Of a stretch of DNA of 39,195 bases, positions 7,500 through 15,966 are shown piece after piece. The stretch is from Microbispora sp. (GTDB taxonomy: Bacteria > Actinomycetota > Actinomycetes > Streptosporangiales > Streptosporangiaceae), in NCBI GenBank assembly GCA_019689655.1, contig JADGHC010000003.1, positions 1 to 39,195 on the forward strand, in the 5' to 3' direction. The position numbers and the translations under genes were made by a program. A model generated the notes under the pieces. It ran no database searches. It saw only the letters and a list, made by a program, of their open reading frames with translations, and was not told the origin of the DNA. Within the stretch, counting starts at the first letter, position 1, and each line of letters opens with the position of its first letter.

Positions 7500-9640
7500 T
7501 GGCTAGCCTCGACGAACTCTTGGCCGACGACGAGCCGCAGAAGGCGCCGCTCGACGACATCCTCGGCGACGAGCCTGACGCCGCGCCGAAGCCCGAGGAA
7601 AGCGTCTCATGGTGGCAGCGCGCCTTCGGCCAGGGATTGAAGGATACCCTCACCGGCCCCGGCCAGCTGATGCAGCACCTGAGCCCGGACGCCGCGATGA
7701 ATGTTGCGCGCAAGTCCATGGGCAGCATCGTGGGCTCGATTCCCGGCATGTCGGAGCGCGTCGCCGAAGATGTAGCGCGGCCGCGAACTACGGAAGAGTT
7801 CGACGAGATGGTCCGCCGCGACGAGCGGGCCTACCAAGCCGCTCGAAAGGAAGCGGGCCGCGAAGGAATGGACTGGTGGCGCACAGCTGGCGCACTGGCG
7901 AATCCTGTTGGGTGGCTGACGCCAGCGAGCAAGGGCCTCAAGCTCGTCGAGGCGATCAAAGCGGGCGCGAAGGCCGGCGCTTTCCAAGCACTGCTGCAGC
8001 CGGTGAACACCGAAGGCAATTTCATCTGGGACAAGTCAATGCAAGCCGCCTTGGGCGGCGCTACAGGCGGCTCGCTGAGCGGAGCAGTCAAGCTGCTCGA
8101 GCCAGCCATGCAGTATGCGACCAGCACCACGCGCAAAGTGCTGGGCCCGACCGCATCCGACAAGGCCGTCGATGCCGCGGCTGAGGACATCACGGATAAC
8201 ATCACGCGTGTGGCCGTGGGCGACGCCCAGATCAATCCAGATGTGTACTCAGCGATCAAGCAAGAGGTTGCCGATGCGCTGAAAGCCGGTGTGAGCCCGA
8301 GCGCTGAAGTGATCGCGCGTCGGGCGGATGCAGCGGCGCTCCCGGTCCCTGTCCATTTGACGCGGGCTCAGCTGACTCGCGACCCCATGCAGTGGGCATG
8401 GGAGCATCGCGTTTCTGGTCAACGCGGCGTCGGTGAGCCGCTGGCGGATCTTCTGTCAGCCCAGAACCGGGCGCTAATTGCCAACCTCAATGAGCTCGGC
8501 GCAGCTGCTGCGCCATCGCCATTCGATGCCTCTCAGCGCGTCATCTCGCACATCCAGAATCTGGACGACCAACTGCGCAACCAGATCAACGAGGCGTACT
8601 CGAAGGTGCGCAATTCCGCAGGCCGCTCCGCCAGCGTGAGCAATCAAGGATTCCTCGAGGGCGCTCGCAATCGATTGACGCAGGGGAAGCCGGAGCTCGC
8701 AGGCTTGACGAGCCTCGCGGATTACCTGCCCGAGACGATCAGGCGCCAATACAACGACATCGCCTCCGGGAAGCTTCCGCTCACGGTGGATACCATCCAG
8801 TTTTTGGACCGTGCATGGGGCGGCCTCCAGCGTGGCGCCAAGGACGACACCGAGCGTGCGGCGATTGGAGCGCTACGCAAAGCGCTCAACGATGCGCCGA
8901 TCGATGATGCGATCGGCAAGGAGTCGATGGACGCCTATAAGGCAGCGCGACAGATGGCGGCTCAGCGATTCCAGTTGATCGATCAAAACCCGGCGTACAA
9001 GGCGGTCGTGGAAGGCACCAAGCAAGCGGAGCCCGACAAGTTTTTTCAGACATTCATCGAAGGCGCGCCAGTCTCGCAAATCAAGGCGCTGAAGCAGCTG
9101 ATCGGTCCAGAAAACGTGGCCATGCTCCAGAACACCACCGTGGGCCAGCTGAAGCGTGCCGCGCTCAATAAGGCGAGCGACGAGGCCGGCAAATTCTCGC
9201 AAGCCGCCTATAACCGAATCCTGCAGGATCCCGTGCGTGGCCCGAGGATCCGGGAGCTGTTCGCGGACAACCCCAAGACGCTGGATCAACTGTATCGCGT
9301 CGGGCGAGTGGCAGAGAACCTGATCTCTATTCCGGCGGCGAGTCGCGTCAACACCTCGAACACGGCGGGTGAGATCGCAAACATCGTGCGCGATGTCGCT
9401 GCGAGCGAGACCGGGCAGGCGCTCACCTCCATGCTGCCCAATTGGGTCACCGGAGCGGGCCGCATCATTGGCAAGGCCGGCGAAGAGGTTCGACAAGCTC
9501 AAGCGGTACGCGATGCCGTGAACCCCGGCGTGACCGCCGCTCCGCTACCGAAGACGCGGCAGCCGAGCATGCGGCGGCTGAGCGATCTTCTTTCGCGCGG
9601 AGGTGCAGCCACAGCAACGGCGGATCAGCGAGAGGAATAG
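7499..9640 (+). CDS. Large DNA-ejection protein, P22 gp16-like position
   Basis: A 713-residue protein. The N-terminus repeats a motif (LDELLADDEPQKAPLDDILGDE) often found at the start of large phage internal virion proteins. Then come a weakly hydrophobic middle (VGWLTPASKGLKLVEAIKAG, ALGGATGGSLSGAVKLL) and a long helical C-terminal part. No transglycosylase motif is evident. It is the largest of the three ejection-type genes and overlaps the previous gene (ATGGACTGATGG). Role inferred: pore or scaffold of the DNA-ejection channel. P22 gp16 is 609 aa. Confidence 0.68.
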   Translation: MASLDELLADDEPQKAPLDDILGDEPDAAPKPEESVSWWQRAFGQGLKDTLTGPGQLMQHLSPDAAMNVARKSMGSIVGSIPGMSERVAEDVARPRTTEEFDEMVRRDERAYQAARKEAGREGMDWWRTAGALANPVGWLTPASKGLKLVEAIKAGAKAGAFQALLQPVNTEGNFIWDKSMQAALGGATGGSLSGAVKLLEPAMQYATSTTRKVLGPTASDKAVDAAAEDITDNITRVAVGDAQINPDVYSAIKQEVADALKAGVSPSAEVIARRADAAALPVPVHLTRAQLTRDPMQWAWEHRVSGQRGVGEPLADLLSAQNRALIANLNELGAAAAPSPFDASQRVISHIQNLDDQLRNQINEAYSKVRNSAGRSASVSNQGFLEGARNRLTQGKPELAGLTSLADYLPETIRRQYNDIASGKLPLTVDTIQFLDRAWGGLQRGAKDDTERAAIGALRKALNDAPIDDAIGKESMDAYKAARQMAAQRFQLIDQNPAYKAVVEGTKQAEPDKFFQTFIEGAPVSQIKALKQLIGPENVAMLQNTTVGQLKRAALNKASDEAGKFSQAAYNRILQDPVRGPRIRELFADNPKTLDQLYRVGRVAENLISIPAASRVNTSNTAGEIANIVRDVAASETGQALTSMLPNWVTGAGRIIGKAGEEVRQAQAVRDAVNPGVTAAPLPKTRQPSMRRLSDLLSRGGAATATADQREE

Positions 9641-9714
9641 CGGCCAAATGACCTCACGCACCACCGTCATGACCAGAATGATCACCATTAATCGATTGGC
9701 TGGGGAGTCCTTCA

Positions 9715-10965
9715 ATGGCTAACTCTCTCAGTCCTGTACTGCGCCAACAGTTCTTCGCGAACAACGGTAAGCCCGCGGCCGGCTACAAGATTTTCACCTA
9801 TCAGGCCGGCACGAATACGAAGTTGGATACGTATCAGTCGGCCAATGGGGCGGTGAATTCCAATCCTATCATCCTCGACTTCCGGGGCGAAGCGAACATT
9901 TGGCTGCCGCCCAATGTGGCCTACAAGTTTGTTTTTGCGCCGCCAAATGACACAGACCCGCCGTCCTCGCCCATCTGGACGGTGGACAACGTGGTGGATT
10001 CGCAGCTCGTCACCCTCTGGGGTGGCGTCGACACCGGCATTGCCAATGCCTACGTGCTGGACTTCACTGCGAACTTCACGAGCTACACCGACGGCATTGT
10101 CATCTACTGGCTTCCGTCGAACACCAACACCGGACCGAGCACGATCAACGTTAACGGTCTTGGTCCCGTGCCGATCACGAATCAGGACGGCTCGCCTCTC
10201 TACCTGGGACAGTTGCAGGCCAATCAAGTGGCGCTCATCGTCTACCGCAACACCGGCTTCACATTGGTGGCGACGGCGCTCCTGCCGCTGATCAATACTG
10301 AGAACGGCAACTACACCTTCCAACTGAGCGATGCAAACAACATCGTTCAGAACACCACGAATGACATTCTGACGCTCTACACCATTCCGACCAATGATGA
10401 TGTTCCTTTCCCTGTTGGGACGAGCATCGAGATCATTGCGAGCGGCGCTGCGGGCGTAGAAATCGTCCCGGCCGCCGGCGTGACGTTCTTCCCCTTCGGT
10501 ACTTTCGATGAAGGGTCGGTGCTCGTCACGGGCCATGCGAGCACGCGCATCACAAAGGTCGCTACCGATACTTGGGTCCAGTCCTCGCAGTCGAATCTTG
10601 CGCTAGTCACAGGATCATTCACGCCGGACTGGTTTGGCTTCACTAATGGCTCAGAGCCGAGCGGAGATCTCCAGTACTACAAGATTGGACGATTGGTCAC
10701 GCTCTACACGCCGACTGCGCTGACTGGCACCAGCAATGCCACCTCGATGTCAATTACGAATGTCCCTCTGCAGATCCGGCCTACTGCATTGAGAGTCCCT
10801 GTAATGGTCACTGATAACGGGAACATCGCCATGGGCATGATCGGCTTCAGCGGCATGTCCACGTTCGATTTCTACATCGGTACTGCGCCGCCGAATTCAT
10901 CCGGATTCACCAACTCTGGCACGAAAGGGTTGCCGGCTGGATTCATGGTTTCGTGGATCGCATAA
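9715..10965 (+). CDS. Tail fibre protein 1 (shared N-terminal anchor)
   Basis: Good Shine-Dalgarno (GGGGAGTCC) upstream of 9715. Residues about 1-100 (LRQQFFANNGKPAAGYKIFT, SNPIILDFRGEANIWL, PPSSPIWTVDN) match the first 100 residues of the next gene and form a virion-binding head domain common to podovirus tail fibres. The remainder is beta-rich with Thr/Asn-rich repeats (NTNTGPSTINVNGLGPVPIT) and a C-terminal beta-sandwich-like end (NSSGFTNSGTKGLPAGFMVSW) that could bind a receptor. No beta-helix or hydrolase motif was recognised. 416 residues. Likely a receptor-binding protein or an adaptor to which the tailspike is joined. Confidence 0.82.
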   Translation: MANSLSPVLRQQFFANNGKPAAGYKIFTYQAGTNTKLDTYQSANGAVNSNPIILDFRGEANIWLPPNVAYKFVFAPPNDTDPPSSPIWTVDNVVDSQLVTLWGGVDTGIANAYVLDFTANFTSYTDGIVIYWLPSNTNTGPSTINVNGLGPVPITNQDGSPLYLGQLQANQVALIVYRNTGFTLVATALLPLINTENGNYTFQLSDANNIVQNTTNDILTLYTIPTNDDVPFPVGTSIEIIASGAAGVEIVPAAGVTFFPFGTFDEGSVLVTGHASTRITKVATDTWVQSSQSNLALVTGSFTPDWFGFTNGSEPSGDLQYYKIGRLVTLYTPTALTGTSNATSMSITNVPLQIRPTALRVPVMVTDNGNIAMGMIGFSGMSTFDFYIGTAPPNSSGFTNSGTKGLPAGFMVSWIA

Positions 10966-13020
10966 ATGAACCTGTCTCCGCTGCCAATTCAGAAGTTCTT
11001 CGGTAACAACGGGCGCCCGCTCGCTGGCGGCCTGCTGTTTACTTACGAGGCGGGCACTTCCACAAAGGTTGCGACCTACACGGACGCTAGCGGCAGCATT
11101 CAGAACACGAACCCGATTGTTCTCGATTTCCGCGGCGAGTGTCGGCTGTGGCTCGATCCGAAGCAGTCCTACAAGTTTGTGCTGTCGCCACCGGGCGATA
11201 CCGATCCGCCGACGCGTCCAATCTGGACGGTCGATGACATCACGGTCGCGCCCCAGGCATTCGACAATGCCGCCGACGACATCGGATCGGTCAACAACAT
11301 TTCATTGATCATTCCGCAGATTAGCTCGCCTGTCGCCTTTACGCGGGTAGTATTCAAGGCCGCGCACACCAATACTGGCCCGACGACGATACAGATCAAT
11401 GGCGGGACGGCGCATGATCTGACGTGGCAGACATCTGATGCGTTCTCTGGCGGGGAGATTCAGCAGAACGGTGTCTACGTTGCGATTTTTGACGGCGCTC
11501 GGTGGCAGTTGCAAGGCCCGGCGCTGTTTCCTACGCAGGTGGTATCGGACGCTGAAGCGGACGCGGGTGTCGCTCCGGTCAATTTCTCGTACTCACATGA
11601 GTACATCAACGTCAAACGCTACGGAGCCAAGGGCGACGGCGTCACCAACGACACGGCGGCCATCGAGAAAGCGTTCGCAGTTGCGCGTGAGTATGGCGGC
11701 GCAGATATCGTGTTCGAACACGGTGACTTTTTGTGCGACACCGTGGTGTTTGATTTTCAAAGGGGAGCAATCATCGGCGATGGCGCAATTCTGCGCGCGA
11801 GTCCGTCGATCCCGACTAATGGCGCAATTCTGCTTTCGCTATCTGGCGATAGCACCAGCGGAGCATCCAATCAGTCCATATTGGACGGTATCTATGGCCC
11901 GGGCGTCGTCTCGGTCAGAACCGCAAACCCGAATTTCCTCGAGAATCTGCGGATTGTCGGGCTTCGTTTTGCTTCCAACGCCAACAACGTGCGCGGTATT
12001 TGGGCTACCGGCATAACTCGCGGTTGTGTGATCGAGAAATGCTTCTTTGAGGCATTCGAGAACAATTGCATCGCTCTCTCCGGCAGCTGGTCCTTCGCGC
12101 TGAAGAACAACTTCTGCAACGGACGCAATAACGGCGGCCGCCTCATCGAGCTGGGAACCGCATCTAACGGGGCGTACGCCGGGGCGGTTGTGTGCAATGC
12201 GATAGACGTGACCGGCAATTGGTGCGGACGCGGGGCGCGCGGATTTCATTGGGATCGCGGGCAGGGCGGCAATGTGAACGGCAATACGTTCGAGCACAAC
12301 CTCACGAACGTGGTGCTCGTGAATCCTCGTGCGTTCTCTTTCTGCGGCAACTACATGGAGGGCGAAACCAGCGCCAACATGCTCATTGGGGCCGAGAACG
12401 GGCTGGAGTTTGTCGGCGATGCGGTGATCAGTGGCAACCAGATCGCGACGAGCACGGGCATCGCGATCCAGCTGAACGCGATACACAACTCCATCATCGG
12501 GCCTAATCGCATGTCGGGAGCGGTGAGTCAGCAGTATTTCATCCTGACTGCCACACCTTCGACGCAGATCACGGGCAACTTCATCGAGATCGAGCAGCTC
12601 TCTTCGACGTACGTCAATAACACGACGAAGCTCGACATCGCGCTCAATAGAGACATTTACGAGCGTGCATTGTACCGACACAATTTCTCTGCAGTTGCGC
12701 GCCGGGCGCGAATCATCAAGAACGAGGACTACACATTCACAGCTGCGGACGCAGGTGCGAGCGTGCATCACTCGTCAGGGTCGGCTCACGCGTGGACGAT
12801 TCCTGCGGGCGGCGCAAGCATACCCAATGGCGCGAAGATCCGCTGCACCAATGGAGGTTCCGGTGTGGTCACACTCACACGAGACACCGGTGTAACGCTG
12901 AATCTTTATACCGGCTCCGGGGTATCGAACCAGAACGTTGCAATGGCTCAAGGCAGCTGGGCCGATCTCGAGAAGGTGTCGGCGAACACTTGGGACTGCA
13001 TCGGGCAGGGCCTGTCATGA
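10966..13020 (+). CDS. Tailspike, right-handed beta-helix (pectate-lyase-like fold)
   Basis: 684 residues, close to P22 gp9 (667). Residues 1-100 repeat the anchor of the previous protein (IQKFFGNNGRPLAGGLLFTY, TNPIVLDFRGECRLWL). After a linker, INVKRYGAKGDGVTNDTAAI is the hallmark start of the pectate-lyase-3-like beta-helix of phage tailspikes. Rungs such as VCNAIDVTGNWCG, GNVNGNTFEHNLTNVVLVN and AVISGNQIATSTGI follow. The C-terminal domain (about 590-684) is a beta-sandwich (ASVHHSSGSAHAWTIPAGG). It probably degrades or binds a surface polysaccharide; the catalytic residues were not assigned. The gene starts directly after the previous stop. Confidence 0.88.
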   Translation: MNLSPLPIQKFFGNNGRPLAGGLLFTYEAGTSTKVATYTDASGSIQNTNPIVLDFRGECRLWLDPKQSYKFVLSPPGDTDPPTRPIWTVDDITVAPQAFDNAADDIGSVNNISLIIPQISSPVAFTRVVFKAAHTNTGPTTIQINGGTAHDLTWQTSDAFSGGEIQQNGVYVAIFDGARWQLQGPALFPTQVVSDAEADAGVAPVNFSYSHEYINVKRYGAKGDGVTNDTAAIEKAFAVAREYGGADIVFEHGDFLCDTVVFDFQRGAIIGDGAILRASPSIPTNGAILLSLSGDSTSGASNQSILDGIYGPGVVSVRTANPNFLENLRIVGLRFASNANNVRGIWATGITRGCVIEKCFFEAFENNCIALSGSWSFALKNNFCNGRNNGGRLIELGTASNGAYAGAVVCNAIDVTGNWCGRGARGFHWDRGQGGNVNGNTFEHNLTNVVLVNPRAFSFCGNYMEGETSANMLIGAENGLEFVGDAVISGNQIATSTGIAIQLNAIHNSIIGPNRMSGAVSQQYFILTATPSTQITGNFIEIEQLSSTYVNNTTKLDIALNRDIYERALYRHNFSAVARRARIIKNEDYTFTAADAGASVHHSSGSAHAWTIPAGGASIPNGAKIRCTNGGSGVVTLTRDTGVTLNLYTGSGVSNQNVAMAQGSWADLEKVSANTWDCIGQGLS

Positions 13021-13223
13021 CAGACGTGCACCGTGATCTCGGCGCCCACGGCGAGGCCATCCGGACGCTACAGAAGGAAGTCACTGCGCTGCGCGGGGAT
13101 GTGGCCGAGATCAAGGCGATGATCGCGGCGAGCAAGGGCGGCCTGCGCATGCTGATGGCGGTGGGCGGCGTGGCTGCGGCGATCGGCTCGGTGGCGACGA
13201 AACTGTGGGAGCACCTGACGTGA
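13017..13223 (+). CDS. XhlA-like coiled-coil membrane protein (lysis cassette)
   Basis: A 68-residue protein starting in the tailspike stop (ATGA). It has an N-terminal amphipathic coiled coil (GEAIRTLQKEVTALRGDVAE) and one C-terminal membrane helix (MLMAVGGVAAAIGSVATKL). This is the architecture of XhlA/hemolysin-type proteins that accompany holins. It is the first gene of the lysis cassette and overlaps the DUF5675 gene by 4 nt. Confidence 0.6.
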   Translation: MTDVHRDLGAHGEAIRTLQKEVTALRGDVAEIKAMIAASKGGLRMLMAVGGVAAAIGSVATKLWEHLT

Positions 13224-13690
13224 TCGGCGAGCTCACGCGCTTCGCGTACCTGCGTTCTTGCACGCTCGGCATGTTGCGCTTCGGCGAACTGGAGCTCGCG
13301 ACCATCGAACGGCCGTGGATCCCGAACCCTGCCGGGCCAGGCGGTCGGCCGCGCGAGTCGTGCATTCCGGACGGTATGTACACCGTGCGGCCACACGCCT
13401 CGCAGCGATTCCCCAACACGTACGCGCTAATCAATCACGCGCTCGGCGTCTACTACCAGCCGGGCGATGTCCCGCCAGGGCAGCCGTGGGGCCGCACGGC
13501 GATCCTCATTCACGTCGGCAATAGTGTGCAGGACGTGATCGGCTGCATCGCCGTCGGCATGCACCACGCCGCCGAGCAGCTCATGGTGGTCGACAGCCGC
13601 ATCGCCATGGATCGGCTGCGCAACGTGCTCGGGCGAGACACGCATCAACTCATCATCCGGCCTGTGGCCGGCACACAGGAGAAAGCATGA
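13220..13690 (+). CDS. DUF5675 family protein, candidate lysin
   Basis: GTG start overlapping the previous stop (GTGA). The product (156 aa) shows the DUF5675 pattern: LGMLRFGELELATIERPW near the N-terminus, CIPDGMYTVRPH, then TAILIHVGNSVQDVIGCIAVG. The pairing of an H in IHVGN with a downstream GCI resembles the H...S-x-GC arrangement of L,D-transpeptidase (YkuD) active sites. DUF5675 has no proven role known to me. It sits where podoviruses keep the endolysin, between a coiled-coil/TM protein and the holin-like gene, and no other endolysin is visible in the window. Confidence 0.75.
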   Translation: MIGELTRFAYLRSCTLGMLRFGELELATIERPWIPNPAGPGGRPRESCIPDGMYTVRPHASQRFPNTYALINHALGVYYQPGDVPPGQPWGRTAILIHVGNSVQDVIGCIAVGMHHAAEQLMVVDSRIAMDRLRNVLGRDTHQLIIRPVAGTQEKA

Positions 13691-13923
13691 CTTTCCGCGA
13701 CCTGAAGATGCGATTGAGCGACCCGATCGTCCTGGGCGGCTTGCTGCTGCTCATCCTCGGCGAGGTACAGGCACAGTCCGATGTGCTGCTCTCGTGGCTC
13801 GGGCCCGAAGCAGCGGGCCGCGTGCTGTCGCTGATCGGCATTGCGGCGATGGTCATTCGATACATTCAGGCGCTGCCTGCGCCAAAGGAGCAAGATGATG
13901 GTTCGCAAGATTCTGGCGTGTAG
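13687..13923 (+). CDS. Putative holin, 78 aa
   Basis: A short protein with two hydrophobic segments: DPIVLGGLLLLILGEVQA and AAGRVLSLIGIAAMVIRYI. The tail is charged and polar (PAPKEQDDGSQDSG). Size, topology and place between the lysin candidate and a lipoprotein fit a class II-type holin. The start overlaps the previous stop by 4 nt and its end overlaps the lipoprotein start by 29 nt. Confidence 0.7.
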   Translation: MTFRDLKMRLSDPIVLGGLLLLILGEVQAQSDVLLSWLGPEAAGRVLSLIGIAAMVIRYIQALPAPKEQDDGSQDSGV

Positions 13924-14260
13924 CCTTCTGCTGTTGCTGGCCGGGTGCGTGACAGTCCCAGCGCCAAAGACGTTCGGCGAGCGCATCGCTGCCGCGTATA
14001 CCGGCGTCAGCATCACGAACGACACCGCGACCATCTTGGTCAATGCAGGCGTCGTATCGAAGGAGGACGGCCGCGAGGTGCTCGAATACACCCGGTCGGC
14101 CCGCGAAATGGTTGATCTGGCCAGCACGCTATCCGGCCAGCTCGGCGAGGACAAACTGACGAATGCGCTCGACCTGCTGCGCGCCGCTCAGGATCTGCTG
14201 TGCGCCGACCGACCGGCCGAGCCCAACTGCGCCTACCTCATGCAACGGAGCCACCCATGA
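13895..14260 (+). CDS. Outer-membrane lipoprotein of the lysis cassette
   Basis: The start at 13895 (or 13898) has AAGGAG upstream. The N-terminus MMVRKILACSLLLLLAGC is a lipoprotein signal peptide with an LAGC lipobox, so the mature protein begins at that Cys and is anchored in the outer membrane. The mature part (about 100 aa) is helical (REVLEYTRSAREMVDLASTL). It lies downstream of the holin-like gene and overlaps it, the place of spanin genes, but no inner-membrane partner was identified, so Rz1/u-spanin-like function is only possible. Confidence 0.68.
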   Translation: MMVRKILACSLLLLLAGCVTVPAPKTFGERIAAAYTGVSITNDTATILVNAGVVSKEDGREVLEYTRSAREMVDLASTLSGQLGEDKLTNALDLLRAAQDLLCADRPAEPNCAYLMQRSHP

Positions 14261-14436
14261 CTGCCGTCGACATTCTCGCGCTGATCGTCCAGGCGACGGC
14301 GCATATCAACACCCTGGCGCAGATCGTCCAGCGGATGCGAGCAGAGGGCCGAGAGACGCTGAATGAGGAAGAGACCGCGCAGGTGCGCGCTATGGCGCTG
14401 GCGTCCGAGGCTCGGCTGGAAGCGGCGACGCAATAA
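14257..14436 (+). CDS. Small helical protein, last gene of the late operon
   Basis: 59 residues, ATGA overlap with the lipoprotein gene. It is soluble and helical (VQATAHINTLAQIVQRMRAE, EEETAQVRAMALASEARLEA). No family recognised. It ends the rightward operon; the leftward terminator begins at its stop codon. Confidence 0.65.
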   Translation: MTAVDILALIVQATAHINTLAQIVQRMRAEGRETLNEEETAQVRAMALASEARLEAATQ

Positions 14437-14458
14437 AAACGCCGGCCATCAGCCCGGC
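14433..14458 (-). terminator. Rho-independent terminator of the leftward (int) operon
   Basis: On the minus strand GCCGG (14458-14454) pairs with CCGGC (14445-14441) around an 8-nt loop and is followed by GTTTTTATT. It stops leftward transcription that has passed int and attP just before it would run into the convergent late genes. Confidence 0.65.
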
Positions 14459-14583
14459 ACCAGTCCCATGTGAGCGCGCAAATCTCGCCGGCCCGCAGGC
14501 CGGAACAGTATTCGAGATGATCACGAGGTGTAACGTCGTCTGGGGCGCTGCGGGTCCCTGCAGGCTTCGGTTCATCCATTTTG

Positions 14584-14613
14584 AATAGTACACATCCTCT
14601 TCAATAGTACACA
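14584..14613 (+). repeat. Two integrase arm-type repeats (P arm)
   Basis: AATAGTACACA occurs at 14584-14594 and again at 14603-14613, in the same orientation, 19 bp apart, to the left of the attP core. Further copies are on the right side of the core. Confidence 0.7.
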
Positions 14614-14644
14614 GGGTCGTGCGGGATGCGTGTAAGTGTTTGTA

Positions 14645-14692
14645 TGGTGGTGCCGGCTGAGGGGCTCGAACCCCCGACCCCCTGATTACAAA
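14645..14692 (-). other. attP: attP core: 3' half of a tRNA-Thr(UGU) gene
   Basis: Read on the minus strand this is the 3' part of a tRNA: anticodon loop TTTGTAA (anticodon TGT), a 5-nt variable loop, a T-arm GGGGG-TTCGAGC-CCCTC, the acceptor strand AGCCGGC, discriminator A and CCA. The 5' half is absent and the upstream bases do not pair with the anticodon stem, so this is not a working tRNA gene. A tRNA 3' end beside a tyrosine integrase gene is the classic attP core; integration there would rebuild the host tRNA-Thr gene. Confidence 0.85.
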
Positions 14693-14747
14693 TAAGGCCG
14701 ACCACTTCATGATTTCGATTTCTGAATCAAGCAGATGCGCGCATCTC

Positions 14748-14822
14748 GTGTACTATTCCACGCCAGATTTCGGGCGAATTGCTTTCAATTTTCCCCGGTG
14801 TTGCTTGCGCCAATAGTACACA
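14748..14822. repeat. Two integrase arm-type repeats (P' arm), one inverted
   Basis: The repeat AATAGTACAC is found inverted at 14748-14757 and direct, as AATAGTACACA, at 14812-14822. With the two copies left of the core this gives four sites surrounding the tRNA-derived core, the layout of lambda-type attP arm sites. Confidence 0.68.
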
Positions 14823-14829
14823 CGCCGGC

Positions 14830-15966
14830 CTAGATCTTCCGTGCCAGCGGCCGGATCTTCTCGCCTCGACGACGGTAGTGCCGCCGCGTGACAGCAACGT
14901 CTGCGTGCCCCAATTGCCGGGCAGCGTCCACGTCGGTCTCGGCGTCGCTCCCGGTCTTGCCACGGATGTCGTGCTCAGTGAATCGCTTCGTGATCTTCGT
15001 CTCCTTCAGAAGCCGATTCATGAACCGCTGCCAGAGCTTGTCGAATCCAGATGGCTTGCCATCTTCGTCGACGTAGCATTTGCCATCCTTGTCGCAGAAC
15101 AGCCACGGTGAGATATCCACCGGGCGCGCACGCTTTGCCTCTTCGACCGCCGCTCGCAGCTCGTCCGTCCACAGGATAGTCTTGCTGTGGCCGGTAGTGC
15201 GCGCCGTCTTTCTGGGCTTGACGTAGATGCCCTGCTCGGTGAAATCGGCGGGACGCAGACGAAGCATGTCGGCGCGGCGCAGGCCAGTCAGGTACTTGAT
15301 GCGGATATACGCCTGGAGCATCCGCACCGAACCCCGCTTTCGCCGAGGCGGCAACCTCAGCGCCTCCTCGAGCTCCCAGTCCTCCACGTAGCGATCGCGC
15401 GGCTTTGAGTTCTCGTCGCCTTCGAATCGCACTTTGTCGACGAACGGGTGTTCGTTCAGCCCTGGTGCGCCCCACCGCAGCGCGTAGGTGAAGGCGTGCG
15501 AGAGCAGCGCGAATTCCAGCCTGGCTGACCGTCTCCCACCACCCTGTTTCACCCGCCAATCCACGTACGCATACGCGTGTCTCGCCTTGACCTGGACGAT
15601 GAGCGCCGGCGGCGGTCCGCTGAAGAACTTCCGCAGGTGGACCAAGTAGCGGACGTTGTCGGACTGCGTGCGCAACGCCTTCTTCGGGATCACCTCGCGC
15701 TCATAGCGATCGAGCAATTGCAGGACCGTCCGCAACTCTTCACTGCTGTCAGCGATGCCCTGGGCCGCCAGCGCTTGTTTCATGGCGTCGAGTCGCCGAC
15801 CGTACTCAAGGTGCGCGGCCGGGAGTGTCTTGCCCAGTTTGAATGTCCACTTTCCGTCGAAGAACGGCCGCTCGGCTTCGCGCACCTGGTAGTAATAGGC
15901 TCCGCGGGTGTGCCGCCACCGGAGCGGCAGACCTAGGTTCTGCTTCAGACGTTTTCTAGGTGCCAT
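14830..15966 (-). CDS. int: Tyrosine integrase
   Basis: The start is set at 15966 (MAPRKRLKQNLGLPLRW), giving 378 residues; the longer track ORF runs through the upstream gene. The N-terminal part (GAYYYQVREAERPFFDGKWTF) and a core-binding region precede the catalytic domain. Visible catalytic residues are R in LTGLRRADMLRLRPADF, H-x-x-R in FTEHDIRGKTGSD and the nucleophile Y in LGHADVAVTRRHYRR. It ends 8 bp from the nearest arm repeat of attP. It is the last gene of the leftward operon and overlaps the excisionase candidate by 11 nt. Confidence 0.93.
   Translation of the reverse strand: MAPRKRLKQNLGLPLRWRHTRGAYYYQVREAERPFFDGKWTFKLGKTLPAAHLEYGRRLDAMKQALAAQGIADSSEELRTVLQLLDRYEREVIPKKALRTQSDNVRYLVHLRKFFSGPPPALIVQVKARHAYAYVDWRVKQGGGRRSARLEFALLSHAFTYALRWGAPGLNEHPFVDKVRFEGDENSKPRDRYVEDWELEEALRLPPRRKRGSVRMLQAYIRIKYLTGLRRADMLRLRPADFTEQGIYVKPRKTARTTGHSKTILWTDELRAAVEEAKRARPVDISPWLFCDKDGKCYVDEDGKPSGFDKLWQRFMNRLLKETKITKRFTEHDIRGKTGSDAETDVDAARQLGHADVAVTRRHYRRRGEKIRPLARKI

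Larger units (their letters stand above)
14437..14829. other. Intergenic attP region between convergent operons
   Basis: No gene was found here. It holds the leftward terminator (14433-14458), a second perfect hairpin (CCGGCC-CGCA-GGCCGG, 14488-14503, no T-run), the attP core and four copies of an AATAGTACACA arm repeat. It is more AT-rich than the genes around it, as expected for a recombination site. Confidence 0.8.

Noticed and set aside
11839-12771. 310-aa minus-strand ORF
   Set aside because: Antisense to the tailspike beta-helix; its sequence is Arg/Val-rich filler typical of shadow frames.
13841-13894. N-terminal extension of the lipoprotein gene
   Set aside because: The extension would hide the signal peptide. 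The ATG at 13895 has AAGGAG and starts an ideal lipoprotein signal.
14645-14720. A functional tRNA-Thr gene
   Set aside because: Only the 3' half (anticodon loop to CCA) is present. The 5' acceptor strand, D-arm and 5' anticodon stem are missing.
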